Assembly: GCA_041674385.1 (NCBI GenBank)
Contig: JBAYVU010000026.1
Coordinates: 1 to 44,335 of the forward strand
Origin: JACRAR01 sp041674385
GTDB lineage: Bacteria; Pseudomonadota; Gammaproteobacteria; Burkholderiales; Rhodocyclaceae
Direction: 5' to 3'
Length of the DNA: 44,335 nucleotides
How positions within the stretch are numbered: the stretch's first letter is position 1; every line of letters begins with the position of its first letter. The position numbers were made by a program, and so were the translations under genes. The notes beneath the pieces are model-generated. The model had not been told where the DNA came from. It made no database searches and saw nothing but the letters and a program-made list of their open reading frames with translations. Of this stretch, positions 34,387-43,126 are shown in pieces.

Positions 34387-35136
34387 TCACAGGCGATAAC
34401 AATGCAATTGGGTTGAGCGCCGGTCGGCAACCGCTACGACTCGTTCCGGAGTTTGCCCGGGAACGGCGAAACTGTTGCTCACCAGCAGCGTGCCGGAACG
34501 CATCTCGGCGCGTGCCTTGTTCATCAGGCGCCGCATCGGCACCGGCGAGAGGAAGACATAGACGATGTCGAACGCGGCGAGGTCCTGCTGCCAGAAATCG
34601 CCGTAGCGAATCTTCAGATTGGCCTGCGCCAGACTTGCCAGCCTGGCCCACAGCCAGGGCAACGGGGCATGTTCGATACCGACGAAGCGGCAGTCGCAAC
34701 GGGCTCGCGCGAGCCGGCGCAGCAGGCCGCCATGTCCGCACCCCAGGTCGACGACTTGGCAGGGCTGGGGCGGCAGCAGCTGCTCCAGCGCCAGCGCGGT
34801 TGCGGCATTCGACAGGTACAGCGGCACCCGGCTTTGGTCGGTGCGCCAATACACCAACAGCAGCAGAACGAAAGCCGCCAAATACCAGCTCGGCGCGATC
34901 TCCAGGCGACTGGCCAGCACCACTGCCGGCAGGAAACCGCAGTGGATCGGCAGCCACCATTTCGGCGATCCGAGCCAGTTGCCGATCAGCGCAGCGCAGA
35001 CTCCTTGCAGCGCGGCGGCGGCCAAGGGTATGCCGGACAGTTGCGGATAGACCAAGCGGATCAGGGCGGCGGCGGCAATGCCCCCGCCAACCTGGGCGAT
35101 GAGAGCGACGCGCAACGGCGAACGAGAAAACGACAT
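34387..35136 (-). CDS. Membrane-anchored class I SAM-dependent methyltransferase
   Basis: A 249-residue protein. The N-terminal half has about four hydrophobic segments (7-28, 36-52, 60-76, 83-95). The C-terminal half is a Rossmann methyltransferase, with motif I VVDLGCGHGGLLRRLA (about 128-143), VGIEHAPL (about 152-159) and FDIVYVFLSPVPM (about 188-200). The substrate is unknown; the membrane part suggests a lipid or membrane-associated target. It follows uvrD by 46 bp in the same direction. The 135 bp downstream of it, toward the ParA-like gene, hold nothing I recognise. Confidence 0.75.
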   Translation of the reverse strand: MSFSRSPLRVALIAQVGGGIAAAALIRLVYPQLSGIPLAAAALQGVCAALIGNWLGSPKWWLPIHCGFLPAVVLASRLEIAPSWYLAAFVLLLLVYWRTDQSRVPLYLSNAATALALEQLLPPQPCQVVDLGCGHGGLLRRLARARCDCRFVGIEHAPLPWLWARLASLAQANLKIRYGDFWQQDLAAFDIVYVFLSPVPMRRLMNKARAEMRSGTLLVSNSFAVPGQTPERVVAVADRRSTQLHCYRL

Positions 35137-35182
35137 GGCGCGATGATACCGCCCTAACTTGAAGTCTCGGCGGACTTCCTCA

Positions 35183-37387
35183 TCAAGCCGGCGTCAGCTT
35201 GGCGATCGACAGGGCCAGCCATTTCATGCCGGCATGGCCGAAATTTATCTGCACGCGGGCGTCCGTACCCGAACCCTCGGCATTGATGATCACGCCCACG
35301 CCGAACTTGGCATGCCTGACATTCTGTCCGATTTGCAGGCCGCCCGGACTTTCCCGCTGCACGCTTTTCGCTTGGCGCAACGGCGGCGCTGTCTGCGCCG
35401 GCGCACTTTTGGTTTGCGCTTCCGCGCCGTAGGCATTCCTGAGTTTCGGCGTCAGCCACTTCAACAAGTCCTTCGGGATTTCGTCGAGAAAGCGCGACAC
35501 CAGGTTGTAACGCGTCTGGCCGTGCAGCATGCGGGTCTCGGCGAAAGACAGGTAGAGCTGCTGACGCGCCCGTGTCACGGCGACGTACATCAGGCGCCGC
35601 TCTTCCTCTAGGCCTTTTTCTTCAAGCAGGGAATTCTCGTGCGGGAACAACCCTTCCTCCAGGCCGCTCAGGAACACCACATTGAACTCCAGTCCCTTGG
35701 CGGAATGCACGGTCATGAGCTGTATCGCCTCGTCGCTGTCGCCGGCCTGGTGCTCACCGGCTTCGAGCGCGGCATGCGCCAGGAAGGCGGCCAGATCGCT
35801 TTGTTCGGCCGCGTTCGCTTCGATCGTTTCGCGCTGCCATTCTTCCGAAACGAAGCTGGCGGCGGCGTTGATGAGTTCGTCGAGGTTGGCCAGCCGGTCC
35901 TGGCCTTCCTTCTCGTTGCGGTAGTGCTCGATGAGACCGGACAGTGCCAGCACGTGGTCGACCACTTCGGGCAGCGGCAAACCGGCGCTGCCTTCCTTCA
36001 TCCTGGCGATGAGCTGGGCAAAGGCCGCGAGCGCGACTTGCGCCTTGCCGCTGAGTTGTCCGATCGCCGCATGCAGGCTGCTGCCCTGCGCCTGCGCCAG
36101 GTCGGCCAGTTGTTCCAGCGAGCGGGCGCCGATGCCGCGTGTCGGAAAATTCACCACGCGCGCAAATGCGGTGTCGTCGTCCGGGTTGGCGATCAGGCGC
36201 AGGTAGGCCAGCGCATGCTTGATCTCCTGCCGCTCGAAGAAGCGCAGCCCGCCGTACACCCGGTAGGGCAGGCCGGCGTTGAACAAGGCGTGCTCCAGCA
36301 CCCGCGACTGGGCGTTGGATCGATACAGCAGGGCGATCTCGCTGCGCGAATGGCCCTCGCGCGTCAGCGACCTGATCTCCTCGACGAGCCAGCGCGCTTC
36401 TTCGAGATCGTTGATGGCCTCGAAGACGCGGATCGGTTCGCCGCTGCCGGCGTCGGTCCACAGGTTCTTGCCGAGCCGCGACGCGTTGTTCTTGATGATG
36501 GCGTTGGCGGCATCGAGGATGTTGCCGTGCGAGCGGTAGTTCTGCTCCAGCCGAATGACATTGGCAACCTTGAACTCGCGCTCCAGATCGCGCATGTTGC
36601 CGACCTCGGCGCCGCGAAAGCCGTAGATCGACTGATCGTCGTCGCCGACCGCGAACAGGCAGGCGCCGCCGCCCGCCAGCAGCTTGAGCCAGCGGTATTG
36701 AAGCTTGTTGGTGTCCTGAAACTCATCGACGAGAATATGACGAAAGCGTTGCTGGTAATGGCGGCAGAGGATCTCGTTCCTCTCCAGCAACTCGAAGGAA
36801 CGCAACAGCAGCTCGGCAAAATCCACCACGCCTTCGCGCTGGCATTGGCGCTCGTAGGCCTCGTAAAGTTCGACGCGCTTGCGGCTGAAATCGTCCCAGG
36901 CTTCCACCGCGCCGGCGCGCGTGCCTTGCTCCTTCTGGGCGTTGATGAAATGCTGCAACTCGCGCGGCGGGAATTTCTCGTCGTCGACATCGAGGGATTT
37001 CAGCAAACGCTTGATCGCCGACAGCTGATCGGCCTGATCGAGAATCTGGAACAGCTGCGGCAGGCCGGCTTCCTTGTGATGGGCGCGCAGCAGGCGGTTG
37101 CACAAACCGTGGAATGTGCCGATCCACATGCCGCGCGTATTGATCGGCAGCATCGCGGACAAGCGGGTGAGCATTTCCTTGGCCGCCTTGTTGGTAAAAG
37201 TGACGGCCAGCACGCTGTGCGGGCTGACTTGAGTGGTGGAAATCAGCCAGGCGATGCGGGTGGTCAATACGCGCGTCTTGCCGCTGCCGGCCCCGGCCAG
37301 AATCAGCGCATGCTGCGGCGGCAGTGTGACGGCGGCGAGTTGTTGGGGATTGAGACCGGCAAGCAGTTGCGGAGTGGATGAGGACAT
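35183..37387 (-). CDS. uvrD: UvrD/Rep-family DNA helicase (DNA helicase II)
   Basis: A 734-residue superfamily 1A helicase. LNPQQLAAVTLPPQHALILAGAGSGKT contains the Q motif and Walker A, LVDEFQDTNKLQY is motif II, VGDDDQSIYGFRGA motif III, LEQNYRS motif IV, TVHSAKGLEF motif V and VAVTRARQQLYLS motif VI. The C terminus (RHAKFGVGVIINAEGSGTDARVQINFGHAGMKWLAL) is the Tudor-like tail seen in UvrD. It unwinds DNA 3' to 5' in excision and mismatch repair. A TATAAT on the coding strand (complement of 37395-37400) is only 8 bp from the ATG, so the message may be almost leaderless. A MITE-like element inserted about 43 bp upstream of the ATG. Confidence 0.94.
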   Translation of the reverse strand: MSSSTPQLLAGLNPQQLAAVTLPPQHALILAGAGSGKTRVLTTRIAWLISTTQVSPHSVLAVTFTNKAAKEMLTRLSAMLPINTRGMWIGTFHGLCNRLLRAHHKEAGLPQLFQILDQADQLSAIKRLLKSLDVDDEKFPPRELQHFINAQKEQGTRAGAVEAWDDFSRKRVELYEAYERQCQREGVVDFAELLLRSFELLERNEILCRHYQQRFRHILVDEFQDTNKLQYRWLKLLAGGGACLFAVGDDDQSIYGFRGAEVGNMRDLEREFKVANVIRLEQNYRSHGNILDAANAIIKNNASRLGKNLWTDAGSGEPIRVFEAINDLEEARWLVEEIRSLTREGHSRSEIALLYRSNAQSRVLEHALFNAGLPYRVYGGLRFFERQEIKHALAYLRLIANPDDDTAFARVVNFPTRGIGARSLEQLADLAQAQGSSLHAAIGQLSGKAQVALAAFAQLIARMKEGSAGLPLPEVVDHVLALSGLIEHYRNEKEGQDRLANLDELINAAASFVSEEWQRETIEANAAEQSDLAAFLAHAALEAGEHQAGDSDEAIQLMTVHSAKGLEFNVVFLSGLEEGLFPHENSLLEEKGLEEERRLMYVAVTRARQQLYLSFAETRMLHGQTRYNLVSRFLDEIPKDLLKWLTPKLRNAYGAEAQTKSAPAQTAPPLRQAKSVQRESPGGLQIGQNVRHAKFGVGVIINAEGSGTDARVQINFGHAGMKWLALSIAKLTPA

Positions 37388-37429
37388 GGCGCAAATTATA
37401 CGCCCCGAAGAAACGCTCCCGCCCGAAGG

Positions 37430-37587
37430 TTAGCGTACGCACACAAGCCGCATTTCTGTTCATATTCAATGTGTACTCAGCCAGACGCCGTCATTCCGGC
37501 GCAAGCCGGAATCCAGTATTGACGCACCTTTCTGGGTTCCGGCTTGCGCCGGAACGACGGGCTATTCGAGATGTGTGCATACGCTAG
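37430..37587 (+). mobile_element. MITE-like element, copy A, with terminal inverted repeats and target duplication
   Basis: A 158-bp non-coding element. The left end TTAGCGTACGCACACA (37430-37445) and right end TGTGTGCATACGCTAG (37572-37587) are inverted repeats with 14 of 16 positions paired. The 10-bp CGCCCGAAGG flanks it directly on both sides (37420-37429 and 37588-37597), as a target-site duplication. Inside, two arms (37489-37516 and 37532-37559) are inverted copies of each other, and each arm also folds as a small CCGGC/GCCGG hairpin. No transposase is present. Similar CCGGC-rich palindromic intergenic repeats are common in proteobacterial genomes. Confidence 0.8.
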
Positions 37588-37622
37588 CGCCCGAAGGGGA
37601 CAGTGCCCGAAGCGGTTCCGGC

Positions 37623-39302
37623 TTAAGCGGCAAATCCTTCGCGGCTGACGCTGCGGTCAACTGCCACTCTCAGCAGCCAGGAGCCGCCACTGGCAAAGGC
37701 CGCGTCCAGCATCTGCCGCAGTGTCGCGGCATCGGTCGCCAGGCCGTAGCGAAGCCCGAACGCCGCCGCCAGCCGCGCAAAATCGACGTGCGGCGACGCA
37801 GTCCAGCCGCGCGCGAAAAGCGCCGGCGATATGACATGAGCAAATTGCAGCTGATCGAAGATACCGCCGCCGCCGTTATCCACGACGACGGCGACAACAT
37901 CGCGGCCGGGCAGCAACGCCAGGCTCCCGCAATCGTGTAGGGCCGTCTGGTCCCCGATCAGCAAGCCGACCGGCGCAGCCGTGGCCGCGGCGATCCCCGC
38001 GGCGGTGGCGATGTTGCCATCGATGCCCGAGGCGCCGCGATTGCCGTGAAGATGAAGCCGCTTGGCGGTCGTCCCTGAAAATGCGTCCATGGCACGAATG
38101 ACGAGCGAGTTGCCGCAGAAACAGTGCGCATCGGGGGGAAGCGCAGCGAACAGCTCGCGTATCACGCTCCCTTCGAACAACGGCGATGTGGTGCAGAACG
38201 CCGTTGCCCGCTCCTCCGCTGCGGCTTCCAGGCGTTGCCATGCGGCACACCAGTCCGGCGCTGCGGCAGCGACTCGCGAGCGCAGCGCCTCTGCAACAGC
38301 CAGGGCGTCGCCGCGCAAGAAAGTGTCGCTGCGCCAAAGCGGATCCGGCCACTTGCCGGGGGAGGCGACGAGGACGTGATGCGCCTTGTCGAGACCGGAC
38401 AGCCAACGCTCGAGCGCACGCGACACCGGGAATGCGCCAAAGCGCAGTACCCATGCCGGCGCCGGCAGGTCGGCTTGCCGCAGGAAGCGCGCTTGCTGCG
38501 CGAGGATGCGGCTGCGGTCATGCGGGCCGCAGCGAAGATCCGAGAGCGGCTCGGCAAAAACAGGCGCGCCCAGCTGCTCCGCCAGCGCGGCAAGCGATGC
38601 GGCAAAGGCCGGCGGGTAGTCGCTCTCGCCGCAGACAATCACGCCCGGCCGAGTCGACAGCCGGGCCGCGAGGGCGTCGAGCGCATCCGCTGCGGGCAGT
38701 GCCGGCACCGCTTCGGCGAGCGCGATGGGCTCGCCGAGGGGTGGCGGTGGCGCCGGAATCGTCTCCGGCAGAAGCGGCTCGCGAAAAGGCAGATTGGCAT
38801 GCACCGGCCCGGCGACCGGCAAGCGGCACTCTTCGAGCAGCCGTGTCGCCAGCGCCCGCAAGTAGCCCTGCGAGATGTCATCGGCAGGAACGGACACGGC
38901 ATGGAAAGCGCGCACCTGGTCGCCGAAGAGCTTCGTCTGGTCTACGGTCTGGTTCGCCCCCCAGCCATTGATCTCCGCCGGCCGGTCCGCCGTCAGCATC
39001 AGCAGCGGGATGCCGGCGAGATTGGCTTCCATCGCGGCCGGCAACAGGTTGGCCGCCGCCGTGCCCGAGGTGCACAGCACGGCGGCCGGGCGCCGCGTGG
39101 CCCGACCGATGCCGAGGGCGAAATAGCCGGCGGCACGTTCGTCGTTGATGACATGGGCGCAGATCTCCGGGCGCCGCAGGACGGCGAGGGCCAAGGGTGC
39201 GGAACGCGCGCCGGGGGCAAGCACGACATGGCGCAGACCGGCGGCGGCGAGTCCCGCGACGAAGGCGTCCGCCCAGGCGAGATTCAGCGCGCCGCCGTTC
39301 AT
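37623..39302 (-). CDS. menD: SEPHCHC synthase MenD (menaquinone pathway)
   Basis: A 559-residue thiamine-diphosphate enzyme. The start at 39302 overlaps the menF stop (ATGA); the open frame extends upstream into menF but lacks MenD character there. VLAPGARSAPLALAVL and VINDERAAGYFALGIGRATRRPAAVLCTSGTAAANLLPA form the N-terminal domain, with the Glu that activates the cofactor in NDERA. CGNSLVIRAMDAF, GASGIDGNIATAAG and GDQTALHD form the cofactor-binding C-terminal domain. It joins isochorismate and 2-oxoglutarate. It is the last gene of the leftward men cluster, and copy A of the MITE lies just downstream. Confidence 0.93.
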   Translation of the reverse strand: MNGGALNLAWADAFVAGLAAAGLRHVVLAPGARSAPLALAVLRRPEICAHVINDERAAGYFALGIGRATRRPAAVLCTSGTAAANLLPAAMEANLAGIPLLMLTADRPAEINGWGANQTVDQTKLFGDQVRAFHAVSVPADDISQGYLRALATRLLEECRLPVAGPVHANLPFREPLLPETIPAPPPPLGEPIALAEAVPALPAADALDALAARLSTRPGVIVCGESDYPPAFAASLAALAEQLGAPVFAEPLSDLRCGPHDRSRILAQQARFLRQADLPAPAWVLRFGAFPVSRALERWLSGLDKAHHVLVASPGKWPDPLWRSDTFLRGDALAVAEALRSRVAAAAPDWCAAWQRLEAAAEERATAFCTTSPLFEGSVIRELFAALPPDAHCFCGNSLVIRAMDAFSGTTAKRLHLHGNRGASGIDGNIATAAGIAAATAAPVGLLIGDQTALHDCGSLALLPGRDVVAVVVDNGGGGIFDQLQFAHVISPALFARGWTASPHVDFARLAAAFGLRYGLATDAATLRQMLDAAFASGGSWLLRVAVDRSVSREGFAA

Positions 39303-40639
39303 GCCGCGCGTTCCTCGTCGTCCCGTGCATAAGCGGCGGCGAGCGCCGTGCGCATGGCGGAAAACTTGGCTTCCGTCTCGGCAAGCTCCTGCTGCGGATC
39401 CGAACCGGCGACGAAGCCGGCGCCGGCGTACAGCGTCGCCTCGCAGCCCTCGAACAGTCCGCAGCGAAGCGCGACCGCAACATCGCAATCGCCCGCCGCA
39501 TCGATCCAGCCGAAGCCGCCCGTATACCAGGCGCCGCGCCGATCGCCGTGGCGTTCGAGCCAATCGAGCGCCACGGCCGTCGGCGTACCGCCGACAGCGG
39601 GAGTCGGATGCAAACGCCCGATCAAGTCGAAGACCGACACCTGCGGCTGACGGCGCGCCGTGATGCGGCGGCGCAGATGGGTCAGCGCATTAAGCCGCAT
39701 GACTTCCGGCGCGGCGGGCACCGCGACGTCATGGCACAGGGTGGCGAGCGCAGCGGCCACGTCGTACGCGACGAGGTCGTGCTCGCGATGATTCTTGTCC
39801 GTGCCGAGCGGCGATCCCGCTTCCTGCCAGGCCGTGCCGGCGAGCGCGTCCACCGCCACGCGCCCGCCCTCCAGCTCAAGCAGGGTCTCGGGCGAGGTGC
39901 CGATGAAAGACGTGCCGTTGTGGCCGACCCCGAAGGTGGCGCACGCCGGATGCCTGTCGGCAAGGGCGGCCAGCAGCGCCGATACCGCCACAGGCGCATC
40001 GCTCCGCAAGCGTTGCGACCGGGTCAGCACGAACTTTTCGGCTTGTGCGGCCGCAATGGCGCGAAGAGCGGCGCGCCCGCGCGACAGGAAGGCCTGCTCG
40101 GCAAGCGGGTTGCGCAAGGGCACGTAAGGCGTTCCGGCAACATCCGCCGGCTTCGCCTGCAACGCTTGCAACGCCTGCCAAAGCGTGCGCCAACGCGCCA
40201 GCGCTTCTCCGGCCTGGTTCGCCGCACAGGAAAGCGTCGCCCAGCAGGCGCCGTCTTTCTCGCACAACAGCAACTCCGGCACCCAGAGGGCGGCATTGGG
40301 CAGTGGATAGCCATCGCTCGGCGAAAAGGCGAATCCGGTAAAGGCCAGCGGCTTCGCCGCCGAGTCCGCAGCATACAGCCAACTCTCGGCGAGGCCGCGC
40401 TGGGCGGCGTCTAGCGCGGCGAAGCGACCCGCACCCGCGCTCGTCGCCGCGCATGCCCGGCCGAGACCGAACAGGCGCAGCCTGCGATCCGGCCGCTGCC
40501 AGAACAACCAATCGTCATTTTCTGGCAGCGACAACCCCGGCCAACGGGGCAACGGGAATGCGACGCTCAGCAGTCGCGCCGGGCGGGCGTATTGCCCGAT
40601 CCGCGCGAGGTCTCGGGAAACGGCATGCCAATCGATCAT
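39299..40639 (-). CDS. menF: Isochorismate synthase MenF
   Basis: A 446-residue chorismate-utilising enzyme. The start at 40639 overlaps the menE stop. AEKFVLTRSQRL holds the Lys that acts as general base in MenF and EntC. FIGTSPETLLELEGGRVAVDALAGTA, HPTPAVGGTPTAVALDWLERHG, RGAWYTGGFGWID and LYAGAGFVAGSDPQQELAETEAKF complete the conserved C-terminal domain. It isomerises chorismate to isochorismate, the entry step of menaquinone synthesis. A siderophore-type EntC or salicylate role is unlikely, since it is embedded between menE and menD. Confidence 0.92.
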   Translation of the reverse strand: MIDWHAVSRDLARIGQYARPARLLSVAFPLPRWPGLSLPENDDWLFWQRPDRRLRLFGLGRACAATSAGAGRFAALDAAQRGLAESWLYAADSAAKPLAFTGFAFSPSDGYPLPNAALWVPELLLCEKDGACWATLSCAANQAGEALARWRTLWQALQALQAKPADVAGTPYVPLRNPLAEQAFLSRGRAALRAIAAAQAEKFVLTRSQRLRSDAPVAVSALLAALADRHPACATFGVGHNGTSFIGTSPETLLELEGGRVAVDALAGTAWQEAGSPLGTDKNHREHDLVAYDVAAALATLCHDVAVPAAPEVMRLNALTHLRRRITARRQPQVSVFDLIGRLHPTPAVGGTPTAVALDWLERHGDRRGAWYTGGFGWIDAAGDCDVAVALRCGLFEGCEATLYAGAGFVAGSDPQQELAETEAKFSAMRTALAAAYARDDEERAA

Positions 40640-41907
40640 GGCGCAGTTTCCCAAAGCGACGGCAGCGCGAGGCGGTCGAGCTTGCCGCTGGCGGTACGCG
40701 GCAGGCGATCGATGCGCAGAAAACGGCGCGGGCGACGAGCGTTCGGCATATGGAGCCGGCACCAGGCGTCGATGCTGGCCTCGGCGCGGTCTCCCTCATA
40801 GGCGCAGGCGATGATGTCTCCCCAGAGCGGATCGGCAAGACCCGTGACGCCTGCATCGCGCACGCCGGGGCAGGCGGCCAGCCGCGATTCCACCTCGAGG
40901 GGATGCACGTTGACGCCCGCCGAGACGAGCATGTCGTCGGCGCGGCCGACGATGCGAACGCGATGTTGCGTATGCTGCGTGTGTTGCGTGTACTGTGTGT
41001 CGACGCAACCGATGTCGCAGGTAACGATCCAGTCCGCGGCTTGCCCCGTTTCCCCCAGATAGCCGGCCATGCGGGCGGGCGTGGCGATTTGCAGGACGCC
41101 GTTGGCTGCCGGCGCAATACGCACGCCGGGGAGCGGACAGCCGACATCGCCTTCCTCCCAATCGGCGCCGGGCCGCAGGTTGACCGTGGCCAGCGCGCAG
41201 GTTTCGGTCATGCCGTAAGTCGGGCAGACCGGCCAGCCGGCGGCCAATGCGCGACGGAACAGCGGCTGAGTCAGCGCGGCGCCGCCGACCAGCGCACAGC
41301 GCAGGCTCGATGGCGGCCGGATGCCGGCATCGAGAAGCCGCGCGAGCATCGGCGGCACCAGCGACAGGTGGGTAATGCGCCGCGCCGCGAGATCGCGTCC
41401 GACAACATCGACGTCGAAACCCTCATGCACGACGGCGGTGGCGCCGGCACGCAGGCAACGGTAAAGGATCATCGCACCGCCGATATGGTAAAGCGGCATG
41501 CAGGCGAGCCATGCATCGCCTGCGGCCAGTCCCAACGCCTGCATGCTAAGTCGGCTTGCGGCGGCGATCGCACGCCACGGCAAGCGCACGCCCTTGGGCG
41601 CGCCGGATGAGCCGCTGGTGGCGATGACCAGCGCCAGCGACGGGTTGGCGGCCTGCGCCGCGAGACCGACGAGCGTCTGGCGATATGACTGGGCCAGGCC
41701 GGGCGGCAGCGGAAACAACGTACCGCCTCCCAACGCGGCATCGACGATCCCGGTCGCGAGCGTTGCCACATCGCCCTCCGGCGTCAGGAGGCCATGTCGC
41801 CCCGGCATGCCGGCAAGATCGCCGAAAGACAGGCGGGTCCCGTCGGGCAGGATCAGGGCGCAGGCACGCCGATCGGCGCGCCTAAGCCAAGCACGAATCG
41901 GCAGCAT
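40636..41907 (-). CDS. menE: o-Succinylbenzoate-CoA ligase MenE
   Basis: A 423-residue adenylate-forming enzyme, short for the ANL superfamily as MenE proteins are. LALVIATSGSSGAPKGVRLPW is the phosphate-binding loop (about 92-112). CPTYGMTETCALAT is motif A5, RIVGRADDMLVSAGVNVHPLEVE the hinge and A8 region, and PRTASGKLDRLAL contains the catalytic C-terminal Lys. It activates o-succinylbenzoate with ATP and CoA. Oddity: between the adenine-site DIG and the hinge there is an insertion of four TQ[YH] units from a 9-bp tandem repeat. Its 5' end overlaps menC by 26 bp and its stop overlaps the menF start. Confidence 0.9.
   Translation of the reverse strand: MLPIRAWLRRADRRACALILPDGTRLSFGDLAGMPGRHGLLTPEGDVATLATGIVDAALGGGTLFPLPPGLAQSYRQTLVGLAAQAANPSLALVIATSGSSGAPKGVRLPWRAIAAASRLSMQALGLAAGDAWLACMPLYHIGGAMILYRCLRAGATAVVHEGFDVDVVGRDLAARRITHLSLVPPMLARLLDAGIRPPSSLRCALVGGAALTQPLFRRALAAGWPVCPTYGMTETCALATVNLRPGADWEEGDVGCPLPGVRIAPAANGVLQIATPARMAGYLGETGQAADWIVTCDIGCVDTQYTQHTQHTQHRVRIVGRADDMLVSAGVNVHPLEVESRLAACPGVRDAGVTGLADPLWGDIIACAYEGDRAEASIDAWCRLHMPNARRPRRFLRIDRLPRTASGKLDRLALPSLWETAP
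40964..40999 (-). repeat. In-frame 9-bp tandem repeat inside menE (4 units)
   Basis: Plus-strand units TGTTGCGTA, TGCTGCGTG, TGTTGCGTG and TACTGTGTG. On the coding strand they give TQY-TQH-TQH-TQH just before RVRIVGRADDM. The unit length is a multiple of three, so copy-number change would keep the frame. Confidence 0.85.
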
Positions 41908-42970
41908 GGGAATATCCGGCGGACGGCGCCTGGCTTTCAGACGGTGCGACCCCCAGGCCGGCGCCGGCTGGCAACGTCATTCGGCCGTTGGCGATGAGGG
42001 GCGCGTCGGCGACGTCCGCAGCAAGCCAGGCGCTGGTGCCCAGGCCGTGGGCAATCGCTGGCGCCAGCGCGGCGGCGAGATGCGCCGTCGCAATGATGCC
42101 GATGGCCGAGTCGATCACCGAAGTCAGCACGATCTCGATGCCGGCCTCGACGGCCCGTTGTGCGATTGCGCGCGTTGCGGCGTAGCCGCCGAGACGCGCC
42201 GGTTTCAGGACGAATCGACGCACCGCCTTGGTTTCGATGAGCGCCGCCATGTCGAGCAAGGGCAGCGATTCGTCGACGGCGATGGCGAAGGGAAGCGCTG
42301 CCTGCAAGCCCGCGAGCGCGCAGACAGACGGTGCGGCGAGCGGTTCTTCGACGGCATCGATAGGCAGTTCTGCGATGGATGCCAGAAAGCGCTGCGCCTC
42401 CGCCTCGCTCCAGGCACGGTTGGCGTCGAGGCGCAAACGCAGACGGCCGCGCGTGGCAACGACGAGTGCGCGAAGACACTCTATCTCGTTATCGGGCGTG
42501 TCGATGCCGACCTTGATCTTGCCGATCGCGAAACCCTGCTCGGCGGCCTGCGCGGCACGGACTGCACAGGCCGCATCGAGCGGCCCCAGCGCGGCGTTGA
42601 CGGCCAGCGTGGTCGCGCCTGCGTTGGCGCCGAGCAGGCAGGCCAGCAGCACGCCCCGTCGCTGCGCTTCGATGTCGAGCAAAGCGGTTTCGATCGCCCA
42701 GCGCACTTCCGGCGGTGAGCTGCCGTCATCGTCAGCGCTGCCCGCAGCGACGCAGCGACGCAGGCAAGCGTCGAGCGCGGCAAACACCCGTGCCTGTCCA
42801 ACCGCGCCAGAACTGGGCAGCGGCGCGCAGTCGCCCCAGCCGGCAATACCGTCCTGCGCCGTCAGCCGAACCAGCGCCCCCTGCCTTTCGGTGAGCGTCT
42901 CCGAGGCGGCGACCCAAGGCCGCTTGAGCGGCAATCGGTAAGGAACGAGATGAGCGCTGGCGATTCGCAT
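41882..42970 (-). CDS. menC: o-Succinylbenzoate synthase MenC
   Basis: A 362-residue enolase-superfamily enzyme with a complete set of catalytic positions: GKIKVG (the KxK acid/base pair), RLRLDANRAW (metal Asp), AVEEPLA (metal Glu), AVDESLPL (metal Asp) and FVLKPARLGG (second catalytic Lys). It dehydrates SHCHC to o-succinylbenzoate. Relatives that racemise dipeptides share this fold, but the men neighbours settle the role. AGGG lies 7 nt before the ATG. MITE copy B lies 15 bp upstream and separates menC from menB, so the element may carry or block transcription into menC-E-F-D. Confidence 0.92.
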   Translation of the reverse strand: MRIASAHLVPYRLPLKRPWVAASETLTERQGALVRLTAQDGIAGWGDCAPLPSSGAVGQARVFAALDACLRRCVAAGSADDDGSSPPEVRWAIETALLDIEAQRRGVLLACLLGANAGATTLAVNAALGPLDAACAVRAAQAAEQGFAIGKIKVGIDTPDNEIECLRALVVATRGRLRLRLDANRAWSEAEAQRFLASIAELPIDAVEEPLAAPSVCALAGLQAALPFAIAVDESLPLLDMAALIETKAVRRFVLKPARLGGYAATRAIAQRAVEAGIEIVLTSVIDSAIGIIATAHLAAALAPAIAHGLGTSAWLAADVADAPLIANGRMTLPAGAGLGVAPSESQAPSAGYSHAADSCLA

Positions 42971-42984
42971 GGACTACCCTAACC

Positions 42985-43126
42985 CTGGCGTATGCACACA
43001 TCTCGAATAGCCCGTCGTTCCGGCGAAAGCCGGAACCCAGAAAGGCCCACCAATACTGGATTCCGGCTTTCGCCGGAATGACGGGGTGCTGGTTTGACAC
43101 ATCATATTCTCGATGAGTATGTACTA
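42985..43126 (-). mobile_element. MITE-like element, copy B, inverted relative to copy A
   Basis: The complement of 42985-43083 matches copy A nearly base for base from the CGTCATTCCGG arm through GGCTATTCGAGATGTGTGCATACGC. The remaining part toward 43126 is more diverged but still alignable (ATGTGT...CCAG, then CTAGTACATAC against TTAGCGTACGC). No clean target duplication is seen, so this copy looks older or eroded. Its far end contains the menB stop codon (TAG, 43126-43124). It fills most of the gap between menB and menC. Confidence 0.7.

Noticed and set aside
37489..37560. Paired palindromes as a transcription terminator or CRISPR-like unit
   Set aside because: The terminal repeats, flanking duplication and a second inverted copy elsewhere explain them as a mobile element. 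There is no T run and no regular spacing.
39303..39563. N-terminal extension of menD
   Set aside because: It lies entirely inside menF, is Arg-rich and unlike any MenD. The internal ATG overlapping the menF stop fits the family N terminus.
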